NCBI GenBank assembly: GCA_021234535.1
Contig: CM037849.1
Coordinates: 310,001 to 374,000 of the forward strand
Source of the DNA: Stichopus chloronotus
Taxonomy: Eukaryota > Echinodermata > Holothuroidea > Aspidochirotida > Stichopodidae
Direction: 5' to 3'
DNA: 64,000 nucleotides
Shown piece after piece: positions 50,127 through 61,600 of this stretch. How positions within the stretch are numbered: position 1 is the stretch's first letter; each line of letters starts with the position of its first letter. The notes beneath the pieces are model-generated. The model saw only the letters and a list, made by a program, of their open reading frames with translations. It did not search any database and was not told the origin of the DNA. The translations under genes and the position numbers were made by a program.

Positions 50127-51216
50127 ATGGTAGGGAGGAGGAGAATTACGGCAGAAATAAAGGCCTATGCAAGACTCTTGAGAACTGAAACAAACAGAAC
50201 CTTTCGAGAAATTGTGCAATTATCCGGAATTTCAGCTGCCGGCGTGTGGCGCATTACTCGCACAGACATTCGCACCGCCCAGATTCCAAGCCTGACAAGG
50301 AAAAAGGCGGGACGTCCGAGAAAGCTAACTGCACGCCATCAGAGAACTTACTTCGAGCGCTTAAACGTTTGAGAAAGACTCGGGGAAATATTGCAGTGAA
50401 AGATGTCATGTTGGAGTGTGGTCTCACGGCGAGTGACGTATCCGTCCGAAGCGTACAGAGGTTTTTCAACCAGAAGGGATACAGATTTCTGCAAGAAGGA
50501 AGGGACTTTTAAAGCGCACGGATCTAAGGAAGCGCCTAATGTTCGCCAAAGACATAAAAAAGCAGTATCCACGAAACGTTTGGACGAAAGATATTATGTT
50601 TTATTTTGATGGAACGGGGTTTGTTCATAAGAGAAATCCTATGGAACAGGCATTGTCACCGAAAGGGCGAATTTGGAGAAAACCGAGTGAGGGGGTCGCA
50701 TTGGGATGCACTGCCAAGGATGCCAAAGTCGGGACTGGAACCAAAGTTCTCCGTCTCTTTGTTGGAATCAGTTACGGAAAGGGTGTCGTGCTGTGTAAAT
50801 CGTACAAGAAACTGGACGGGCCTAAGTTTGCCAAGTTCGTAAGGGGACACTTTCCACGGACTATTAAAGCATGCGGAACAAAACGACAAAAGCTATTTCT
50901 CCAAGACGGGGATCCATCACAGAATTCAGTTCACGCAAAAGCGGCGTTTGCAGATCTTGGATTGCGGGGTTTGAAGATTCCACCCCGCAGCCCGGATTTG
51001 AATCCTATTGAAAATGTCTTCCATATCGCCAGTAAGAAGTTGTGCAAAGATGCCTTGGAAAATAGAATTCAAGATGAAACATTCAGGAAGTTCAAGAAGC
51101 GTGTCATTCGTTCTTTAAAGGCTATACTAAAAGCGACAATTGACAAAATAATTTCTTCAATGGATAAACGTGTGGACCTGATCATTTCGAACGGAGGAAA
51201 TCTACTTAAGTATTAA
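50127..51216 (+). pseudogene. Tc1-like (DD34E) transposase, two frameshifts
   Basis: The N-terminal part (frame from ATG 50127) has a helix-turn-helix-like FREIVQLSGISAAGVWRITR and GRPRKLTAR. The frame changes near 50335-50355 to an HTH/Tc3-type segment (LRKTRGNIAVKDVM...SVRSVQRFF), then again near 50472-50490 to the DDE domain. The catalytic triad is FDGTG, LQDGDPSQNS and SPDLNPIEN, with 34 residues between the second Asp and the Glu, the Tc1 spacing. The C-terminal 225 codons are open to the TAA at 51214-51216, so decay is recent. No terminal inverted repeats or TA duplications could be identified in the flanks. Confidence 0.9.
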
Positions 51217-51219
51217 GTG

Positions 51220-52025
51220 CATATCATTATCCAACGCAGTAAGTAAAACCTGTTAATTGGTGGCGCTATCTTCATTAAGATAATTACACTGAACCTGACA
51301 TTATGGTTTATCGCCTGAAGATGACAGTTTTACCGTCAAATTATTTCGTAACGGAGAGGAATATGATGAAAGTATGCTACATTCTAGGACCAAGGACAGA
51401 CGTTTATACATTTGGCATGCGTTATTTCTGCTAATATGTAACCATGCTGTCCAAATTTGCAATGGTAAACACGGTAAACCATTTTAGAAGCTGAAAGTAA
51501 ACAGTACACGCTACTTACCTTAACACTAAAGCCAGATGGTTTACCATTAACGCAAATCACGTGTTAATGATACGGTAAAGGTAAATATAAATTCTGCCAT
51601 CTATTTAAGACAAGACTTCGTTTCTTAAGAACTTTTCTTGCCATTGACTTAATACATTTGTACCCATTTGGCCCCGGAAATTTTTTTCGCCCCCTGGAAA
51701 AATTTCGGACCACCTCCAAAACCTTGTCTGGCTACGGGCTTGGCAAGAATGTATTTTTTTTCTTGTAAGTAATTATATTCTTCTCAGCTTTTAAATAAAT
51801 GTATTTCTTTCCTTTGCTAAATCAAATTTAATTTTATGTTCTTGTTAGTAAATGTATTTTTGCTCAGCTTGTAAAGAAATGTATTTTTATCATCTGGTAA
51901 ATCAAACGTATTTTGGGGGTAACGAAAACTATTGTTCTGTTTCTTGTAAATAAATTTAGTTTCTGTTTCTTGTAAAAAAAAACAAAAAATAACTGACGTT
52001 TCTTTTACTTGTCCTCATTGGGTAA
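51220..52025. other. Flank between transposase and Rep gene
   Basis: Non-coding. GGTAAACCAT (51475) and ATGGTTTACC (51536) form a weak inverted pair. From about 51740 to 51985 there are imperfect repeats of CTTGTAAATAAATGTATTT-type sequence. Confidence 0.5.
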
Positions 52026-52029
52026 AATA

Positions 52030-53762
52030 TTACTCTGTTTCTTGCCCTTGTTTGAGGTTTTCAATTATAAAAGACGAAAAGCAGTGACCACAAGGGGGAA
52101 CGCACTCTTGCTCCGTTGCTGGGATCTGACTTCGAAAGGTGAATTCATTCCACCGTACCGACATCATTTCTGTTTCTCGTTCCTCAATAACACCACCCTT
52201 TATGAATAATAATGCGTGCTTGCTGGTAGCAAATATAGGTGTCATCCCATCTAAGGTCAGATCCTTGGAAAAGTGCGATTTGGTCGCCGGCAAGTGTACC
52301 AGCCCACCCTCCAACATTAACAATAGATCATGCCACGCAATGAGTTCCGACTTCCACCTAAAATCATTTAAAAATGACCTCGGCTTTTTCGACGCCTACC
52401 CAAGCAAATGTGCTGCTCGCATGGTTTGTAAAAGCCTGAAATATAACAGTTATGGACAACAGAATAAAAGTTTTGCCGCAGTTGGCTGGTCCAGTGATGA
52501 GGATATTTCGGTATTTTCCTCGGCCTTTCTCAAGCAGGTCCCACACGGCCTTAGCAAATTTACTTGGGGCAATACCATTTCGTCTCATGATATCATTTGC
52601 TAATGTGACCCATCGACCCCCGCAGCCATGTACGCATTCCTTGCGCTTGTGCTCCACAAGGATATCAATGAGAGATTGTGACTGCCTTCGGAGGGTCTCC
52701 TTTGCTGACGTCATTTCCCATGCTACCTGTCCAAATAGAAAATAAGAAATAGCTTTACGCTCGATAAAGCCAGCTCTGTGATGTTAGGACACAGTATAAT
52801 AACCAAAAGTACCCTGTACATCCACATATCTAGAAGAAGAAAAATATAATTATAATTATATAATGATATTCCTGCATAATGAATAGGTATTTAGTTGCTT
52901 GTACAGCTGAGCTGCCAAGTTCGATATATTCCCTATTTGGTTGAGTTTGGCGATTCACTTTAGAGGAAAGACCAGCATGGCACGTGATTTCTTGATTTAT
53001 TTATTTGTCAAGTCATTTATTGATGTGTGGGATTAAAAATTAAAATTAAAATTTAAAAAAAAATTAGAAAAAAAATTAAAATTAAAATGTTACCTCCAGA
53101 GTATCTGCTACGCATTTTGGGCCTCTGTTAAATATGAATTCCGCCAAGTCGGTTTTGCCAAGCAACCTTTGTTCATTTGCAAGGGCTAATAGTTCCACGC
53201 GTGTTTTAATGCCTTTCTCTATAATAATTTCCGCCACTTCGTAAGGGGTCAGTCTGGGCTTCTTTTTCTTTCTCTTTCCTTCACTGTTTGTACCAGCCAT
53301 TTCATTTACCCGTCGACGATCTGTGGGGTTCATCAAATCAGTGTGACCATCCGATTGTACGTACTCCGTGTCTTCTTTTATGACATATTTCCAGGCTGTG
53401 TAGTAATTGGTGTGACTACTAGAAAAGTGACAAACCATCCCATATTTTGATGAGAGGTACGCCTTCACAGAGAGTCATCGGTGTATCGAGGCCAGTTTTA
53501 CAGCCATATGGTAATGCAAGCCCCCTTCGGCGTGCTTCTCTAAGCAGCATACCCACTGCAAGACCTTTGCACCAATATGTGCAAAGTTATCCAGGAATTT
53601 GTTAGCAAAACTTTGTCTGGTGGGAGTTGCACCAATGTCCGCCTGACTGTAAGTTAAAAGGTACACCGAACGTACCTGACGTGCACCGAGTTCGTCTCCC
53701 TCTCCCTGTATCCCCATCGAATTGCTTGTAGTGTCTTCTCTATTTGTGCTCGAAGCCGCCAT
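52030..53762 (-). pseudogene. CRESS/HUH Rep-like gene with SF3 helicase domain (copy 2, broken)
   Basis: Minus strand, ATG at 53762. The N-terminal HUH endonuclease region shows motif I-like LLTYSQAD, motif II-like GGLHYHMAVKL and a motif III-like YTAWKYVIKED. A canonical phase-0 intron (52727-53093) follows, then a superfamily-3 helicase with Walker A GPANCGKT and Walker B-like AEVIF, motif C-like TPIFATSK, and a conserved C-terminus ending at the stop 52030-52032. Two lesions: a TGA at 53475-53477 between motifs II and III (copy 1 has Arg there), and a frame change at about 52330-52370 just after Walker B. The domain order is that of Rep proteins of circular ssDNA viruses and related plasmids or transposons. 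Whether it is an endogenous viral element or a cellular Rep transposon is unresolved; no capsid gene is seen. Confidence 0.8.
52727..53093 (-). other. Phase-0 intron in the Rep-like gene
   Basis: Donor GAG|GTAACA (exon end at 53094) and acceptor TTTGGACAG|GTAGCA (exon start at 52726). Both exons are open in the frames this joins, and the coding-poor interior is A/T-rich with AAAATTAAAATT runs. Splicing is predicted only from sequence. Confidence 0.7.
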
Positions 53763-54084
53763 GATGACAAAATCAGATCGTGTATTGCTTTCCAAGTATG
53801 TTATCGTTCGAAAAGCACATTGTCTATCTCACATGCCAGGCTTTTCATTCCGAATTTCCCATCCCTTTACTGGAAATAGGTAGCAGTATTTTAGACAGCG
53901 CCCTCTTCTGGCCTTAGATGGCATTTTAAATACAGCAGCACGCACGCCAACCACATACCACCCCACCCCCTCTCCTCTTTTTGTTACGCACCCTGACCTA
54001 AAATGGTTTACCCTTAAATCCTTCGCAACGTCGGCTTGACTAACAGTGAGCATATCGGTCCTCTATATTTGTACAGTAATTCAG

Positions 54085-54266
54085 ACAATCGCCGCCAAAA
54101 GTAAATGAAACAAAACCCCGTTCCCCCGTTGCAATGTTCGTACATTGTTTTAGTCACAAGCAATCATTTCAAACCTAACCAAAATGAACCAACATTGATG
54201 GAGGGGGATGGGAAGGAAAATGTACCTTAAATGTCTACTTGTTTAATTCATTTTGGCGGCGATTGT
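54085..54266. mobile_element. 182-bp MITE, copy 2
   Basis: Perfect 16-bp inverted termini, ACAATCGCCGCCAAAA and TTTTGGCGGCGATTGT, around a non-coding core. It is the duplicate of 635-816 and lies about 320 bp upstream of the Rep ATG. No shared ends with the Rep gene were found. Confidence 0.8.
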
Positions 54267-54269
54267 AGC

Positions 54270-56680
54270 TACGATTAAGCCTTCACGCAGTACAATCTAT
54301 AGGCCTGCTGTACTAATGAAGGCTTGCATGCTACGCGTAACGCATGAGCCTACTTCCTTTCAGTTGTGCAATTGTGCACAAAGTGTTGAGACGTGACTCC
54401 GCCTCTTGGTGACGTTTTGATGAATATCCACATTATTCTATTTTTGTCGCGACGTCATTTTCAGGGGCTGTAAATGAGATCGCATAGCAAGTTGGCCGGC
54501 TGTTGAATTCCTATATGTATGCCATGTAGGCCCAATTATTACATATACTACTAAAGTACGGATTTGCATGATGAAGTATGATCATCTTTTGGACTAATAA
54601 AACACACACACACACACAATAGCCTGCTGCATTACATGCTCTATACAGCCAGCTGTTGTGCCAAGACCTCTGTACATATAGTATCTTCATTAGCAAGCGT
54701 TCAGGTCTCTGTGAGATACTATTGCAATCACATTAATCTCACATTGTTATTAAAAATTGGTTTCCTTAAGCCAATGAACATTAAATTATTTCTGTTGCAT
54801 TGTGTGCTAATTGGGAAAACATTTTTTTTGTTCAGTCACCATCTCTAAAAACTGTCTGACTGAGCAATAAGGCTTATTATAAAATCTCACATGCATGGTA
54901 ACTTCCTGTCAATGCACAAAGCTCGGAGTGCAAAGTGTGGTAAGGAATTGTTGACTGACACACCGTACAACTTCTTTATGCAAAGTCTGAAGTAGTTCTC
55001 CACAGGTCAAACGGGCTTGTTTACGAAATACTTTGGTTTTAATCGGTGTTGGGCTATCCCTTAATCACCACCATTTCTGAAACTGAAGCAACCGGGTGGA
55101 ACTGGTTACGATGGAGTCTCTGCTTCGTCGGGCTTCAGACGTTGGTAATGACTTCTATGGCCTCCGTCATTCCCAAAACTTGGGAAAACGTTTATTGTAT
55201 TTAACTGGTGTCCCTTGATGATCTGGTGTCACAGATACAATTTTCCATTTTCTAGTCTGAGGGCAATCCCCCCCCCCCCTCTTAATATCGAACAAACAAA
55301 TTCACGGACGTCCGTGCAATTATAAATGTCAAATCTTGAAGAAAGAGTTTTTCTTTGCCACACAGAGCAAGGACACCACCTGTTCCTTTCGACCTCATTT
55401 CTTCAGTATGTAAAAGGTTACTCGAAAATTGAGTTTATCTTGCAGGGATTGGTGATAAACTCTGTTTCTGAATTATTAAACGTTAGGCTTGATATAGTCA
55501 CCAATTCATGTAGTTACTAAAGTGTATGTCAGTGGCAGGCCTACGGTTTCATCCACAGATCTGTGGTTACATTCTTTACTCCACCTTATCTTGGTCTGTA
55601 ACTAACAATAGTGTCGTATTTGATTTCGTGACGCTTACTACTAAGGTTACACAAAATTACAGTCCACCTGCCAAGAGACTACATTAACTTTACTTTTACA
55701 TCCGCCGAACTTAACGTTAGCTCAAAGCACTGCAACTAAAGAAGAAAGGAAGAGAACCAAACGTTAACTACTGCTGTCATGGTCTATCTTATTCTACAAA
55801 ATGGTTGCTCCTCCCAAACCGTGAGAGGAAATGGGTCAGAACAATAGAGAATGTTGTCAACAAGGGGGAAGCAGTATGTAAGTAATGGCAGTCTAGCCTA
55901 TGTAAGTTAATAATAATTATAAGGCATTGTAAGAATACCAGTATCACTATTAAAGGAATGAAATTTTCAAAGACAATAAAGTACAAGATAAATCTTTTTT
56001 ATCTTAAATAATGTGGTCACGCCAGGTAAGCTGATAATCCTATACATCAACATATTAAACAATTCAACAATTCTTTAATAAAAGTGACCATGTTGGATAA
56101 ATATTTTAAAACAGTAACACTACCTTATGAAGGCCTTCAACTTGTAAGTAACCTAGATTATAGCTGAACTAGCCCATGCGGTAATTACTGGTAAATACAG
56201 AACTGATAGGTTGTCAAGGGAAGCATTGATCGGAACAACCACTGTATAGATCTGGGTCTCTAGCCTGTAGGCACGAATGTTGATCAAGCGAAAGTGTTTG
56301 GAGCGAACTCAAAATAATATATTGCTATGCAGTGTTTTGTTCATGGTAGATTTCAGATGATTAAGTTTTGACACTTTAGCCAAGGAAAACAGACCCTAAA
56401 GTTGTTTGAAAAGTATCTTTGTATGGTGAAGATAAAGTGACGGCTCATCAGTTCATTTCAAAGTAAACAAACGCAAAACAAAATTTTCCCACGTGTTAAC
56501 TTAAAGATTGTTCACCCACGGGCACAGAAGGTAGCGCACCTCTATTAATTGGGGTAGCATACCTCAATTAATTAATAAGGATATGCTTCCTTAAGAGAGC
56601 GGGAAACTTTTTCTTATGTTATCAAAATCCAAGCTTTGAGTACCTGATGTACTCTGTAAGCCACCAATAGCCGATAATTT
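54270..56680. other. Non-coding part of right duplication arm
   Basis: Counterpart of 820-3230; contains the (CA)n run near 54601 and a poly-C tract near 55269. No gene supported. Confidence 0.5.
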
Positions 56681-56684
56681 ACGA

Positions 56685-57645
56685 TTCTGTCGTATATTAA
56701 GTCTAACTGCGGGTCTCATTTTTATCAGCTGCTGTGTTCCTCAAGGATATTATACTTTAATGACCTTCATAATGACATTACTTTTTTTCCGTACTATCTC
56801 GTATGCTGATGATACTAGCCTGTTTTTCTTCCTGTCCCAATATTACATTCCTTTTACACAATGTCCAGAAGAAGTTTATTAATGTACGTAATTGGTTTTG
56901 TGTGAATAAAGTGTTACTTAATGGTAAGAAAACTACCTTCATTGTATTCTGTTCACCTTCTAAGAAGCTCAGTTTTACCTCTAGTAGCATTCATCTCTGT
57001 GGTGAAAATATACTTATCTACAATGTCACCAAATTTCTGGGTGTTCTTTTAGACAGACACCTTACCTGTAATAACCATATTCAGTATATTGGCGCTTAAG
57101 TCTCTGAAGGAGTCGGCATCCTCAATAGTCTTAGATATATTCTTCCTAGACACATTGCGATTGCATTGTACAACATCCTTATACTCCCTTACTTCACTTA
57201 TTGTAATATTGTTTGGGGAGGCAACTATGCTACTAGGTTGCAGTCTCTCTTTATTCTCCAGAAGCGAGGTATTCGTAATGTTTGTAATGTCGATTTCCTT
57301 CATCACACCGAACCGATTTGAAAGTTTGATATATGACATAAACAGGTTGCTTTATACGTTTCTATTTTCGTATTCAGTTGGATGAGCAATATTTCTTCTA
57401 ATATTTTTTGTTAATTATTTTCAGTGACGTGGGAGTACCCATTATTATCCTAGTCGTGTCCACTACAGTCTTTCCATACCACACGTCAGGCGTAATTCCT
57501 CACAACTTGCTCTCCGTTACATTGGTGCCAATACGTGGAATGACCTGCCCATCTTTGTGAGCTTCTTGTTGCCACTTTCTTATTTTGCACGCTCCACGTT
57601 ATCGTCTTTAATATAAATTGAGATTGGAATAAATTTAGAATGAAT
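56685..57645 (+). mobile_element. Degenerate LINE RT, duplicate copy
   Basis: Same dead element as 3235-4195 (YADDTS, TKFLGVLLD, LILPYFTYCNIVWG). Frame breaks are shared with the left arm, so it was inactive before the duplication. Confidence 0.85.
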
Positions 57646-57649
57646 GAAT

Positions 57650-60600
57650 TACAACTTCCCAGTGTCTTACCTGTCGGATACTACCTTACTGATACGTAGA
57701 TTTGAAGGAGACTGTACAAATTCGAGACATTTTTGAATATCGAATACATATTTAATTGTAGTAACAACATTAACGTGGTAATAATATTTACGTGCATGAA
57801 TGCACAGGTTTTAGATTCATGCCTACGGGTTTGTACTTATTCAAATCCATCATTCCGTGCAATCGTTATTGGTTATTTGTCTGTAATGCGATATGAACAT
57901 TGTATCGATTATCAAAATCTTTCACTTGGTCTGTCTTTCAAGGAAAGGACAACAAATAAAATAGTTATATCATAAATATAAATAGTAGTGGTATGCTATT
58001 TAATTAGTAGTGGGCTATCTAAAGTAGCGACTATGTTGTTCTAATTCCTGTATATTCAAAATGAAGATCACTTTTGCCAGTGGTAAACCAATAACAGTCG
58101 GTTTTTCCTTACTGGAGACGGTCCTATTACATGCTGTTCTGATCATTACAATTATAATTAATAATCATGGGAGAATAAGAGCTTACCTTCATTAATCTGA
58201 CGAGAGATAGACATAGCCTTATGCAGGTTTACGATCTATGAAGGTAATTACTGAGTGTAATACGTAATGAGAGATTATCTCTGTAAAGAATACTCTATTG
58301 ATGTGAAGACAGATCGACATGGTTGTTTGTTTTTCATTTATGACGACAACAGTCGAAGGTCGAACATGTTAAAACCTTATAAGACATTATATGTATATTA
58401 AAATGTCTAATAATGAGAATGTTTGGTACTCTAAGTGAATACGAACACAAGGTAAAATACAGAAGAGGGGTTCAAGAGGTCGAGACCCCCCTCTCTATTT
58501 TTCAGGGGCATTTTTTTTTTCATAGAGAAACGACGACAGTCGAAGTTGCTCTTCCATATTCATAAGGAGAAGTCACCTGGCTAAGTCACTATGAGGTCAG
58601 CAAATTATCGGCTGCTTATCAATCAATTGGTCTACCGTAAATTTGTCTAGTGATTGCCTGTAGTATCGGTTGCGGCACACCGACATACATCCGCCGCCAG
58701 TCAGTATTTCGAAGGTTTTACCAACCACGAACCAAAGATTATTTGCATGATTTGAAGGAACATCCTTTCCCAAAAAGTTGAACTAACCATGCTACTGGTA
58801 AAACATAACTCCATTAGGTTATATTTTCAGGAAACAGTGAAGGGTTTTCTAATTTCAAACTAAATTTTATGACAATCTTGCCAAAAGTAAAAGAGACCCA
58901 TGTAAATAAGATTCTTCATGGTATCCATGAAATTACTGTCTTGTTTAGAGTTTTCAACAAGTGGTGGGAATAAATTAAAGTCAATTTTAAGTGAATGTCC
59001 ACAATCGAGAGTTGACCAGAAGTTACAATAGACGTATTGATATTTATTTCACTTTAAAATTACCATATAACATCAGGTCAAACAACGCAATGTCATTTTT
59101 TCAATTTTTTTAGGTTTTGGTACCAATTACAGGCCTGCGGTTGCGAATAAAACTCAAACATTCGACTTATCATGGGCGTTGATTTGGGGGACGCAGGGGG
59201 ATATGTCCCACACTTTTTTTCTTCTTTTTTTTTTTGAGAGGAGAGGACACTTACACATTTGTCCTGCATCTTTTTGCAACCTGAAGTAAAACAAATAATA
59301 AATCTTAGTGGAAGTGTAAAAAGGTAAAGACAATTAGTTGAAATTAATACAGACAGATTGCAAAGTGCCATTTCAGGCAATATGGGAGTCATTTTCGTCA
59401 AAACTTTTTCCAAGACGCTATGCGTCAATACTGGTGGCGCTCCGCTTAAATTTCTATACGCAGCCCTAATATAGTATTTTCATAGTAACATTCTAATTAG
59501 TGAGTTACACTTTTTTTTTCTTTATATTTGGCTAAGTATTGCATAGAGGAGGTTTTCTGGTTGAATATATATATAGGAGTTTTAAAAGACCAACACACAA
59601 TTCGTAATATCAAAAAACGTTTACTTTAAAAAGTTTTCAGCAACAAAACTTATACAGAAAACCCTTTGTTTAAAGTCATGTTTTTAAACAAAAATATTCA
59701 ATATATTCACTGCACTTTATCTTAAACTTCCAGACGCGAGATTTTATCTAAAATTGAAAAAAAATATTTCTAACTATTTAAGAAAGTTCTTTCACTTAAT
59801 GTTAAGTGACGTCTGCTTAACTTTTCAGACTTTTGCATTAAAAATGAAAAGAACGAACTATCCATCTGTTCATTGCCTCACAGTTTATTACTAGAAAATG
59901 GTAATTGAATAAAAATTTACAAAAGTAGAATCATCGTTAAAATCGTATGTATCTCAATGAATGATTTAATTAACTTAACACTAGTGGAGGAATATTATAC
60001 CATTGTACTGCTGATGATACCATGTGTAAATCTCAAAATAAACAAGGTGGTGCAACATTAAATGTCAGAAAGTACTGTCTGTGAAGACCTATATAAACCA
60101 TAATAACTATTCCAGGACCTGCAAATGAAACAAGGATCAAAGTGTAGTTCCAGTAAAATTTTACCCTTACGTACTTTATCAGTAGCCCTAAATGTAATGC
60201 GTTATTGTGGAGGCAATCATGAATAAGTTTTTCTCAATTTTACCAGAAATTGAATACACTTATACAGTATTTCACAAGTATATGAAAGAAAAGTTTTTTA
60301 TTAGATACCATGTATTAATTTCCGTGATGTGCTCAATTAGAAAGAAAACTAATGTAATTATTTCTAATAATTGATATTCATGGATTTTTCCTTAATTTGG
60401 ATAAATGGTATTAAGTTTAGAGAGATTCAACTAGAAATCTTCTTCAGTCAAACGTATCATGATGAGGCCTAATGAAAAACGGCCTTTGGAAAGCGAGTTA
60501 TTCTTTTTAATGTAACTTAATGACAAATAACTTTCTAAGTAATGGATTTCACTGGACAGATCAATATTATGTCTATCCTTTAAAAACTCAAACAAAGCAA

Positions 60601-61600
60601 CTTATACAACACATGGTTTGAAAGCTATAAAAGTTCACAAAAATAAATAAAATTTTAAAAGCTTTGAATAGTATTTCAATATTTCACGGAATACAAACTT
60701 TCAATAATTCATGAGAGAAATAAATATTTAATGTCACATAAATAAAAAAGTATTACGAATAAATGTATCAAGTAAACACGCCATTGTAAACAGGCTAATT
60801 GCAATTTGAATTGTAAACAAAATAAAATAAATTGGAAATTTAAATGAAAATTCAAATGGAATTGAATATTCCCAAAAGGTCTGCGAAGTACAAAACTTGT
60901 AACAGAAATAATTATTCACCTGCATCATTGACCCCAATCTACAGTTGGTTTCAAGTCTTCACTATAGCTTTGCTGACTCATGATGAAAGTTGTTTTTTCG
61001 AAACGTTGCAATTTTTGTATATGTACTAAATGTTATCGCTGAAGAAATGTCGTGTTTTAAATATTCATATTTCGAAGAAGATTTTGTATTACTCTTACAG
61101 CTTAGAAGTTTAGAAGACATGTCTGAATACTTTAGAAGCTTATACGATGTTATTAAGTATCCATACCTATTTTTTGTTCGTTTCTCATTATTGGCTGTTA
61201 CGTTTTATATATAAAAATACAAAATCCTATTGGACACTCTATACGGACATATATGAGTTGATTTCTAGTAACGTGTATTAGATTTAGTACAGACCATATC
61301 TTACACTTAGGTATATGACTGCATTTGTCAGACGATAGGACGGAGATTCACATAGGTTCAAACTTTGAGACATCAAAAGTTTTAGGTAGCTATAACTTAA
61401 TGAACAAACGTAGACCACTGAAAATTTCAATCGTGATAACTTCTAATATTCGATTTGATTCGATTCAATACAACTAGAAACAACCGAACCATGCGTATCT
61501 ACATGATTAGCAGCAAACATGGTGTAAATTCGACTAATTACTTGTTGTCGATGTGTTGATTTGTTTCACAGATAATGCAAAACAGTGGAAATGTTTATGC
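57650..61600. other. Non-coding part of right duplication arm
   Basis: Counterpart of 4200-8100 with small indels (for example a one-base loss near 60993 that splits the long frame of the left arm, and an insertion near 61225). No gene supported. Confidence 0.5.

Noticed and set aside
53829..54053. Minus-strand frame upstream of the Rep gene as an extra N-terminal exon
   Set aside because: No splice donor or family motif links it to the Rep frame, and its sequence in the left arm differs by indels in the poly-C stretch that break it.
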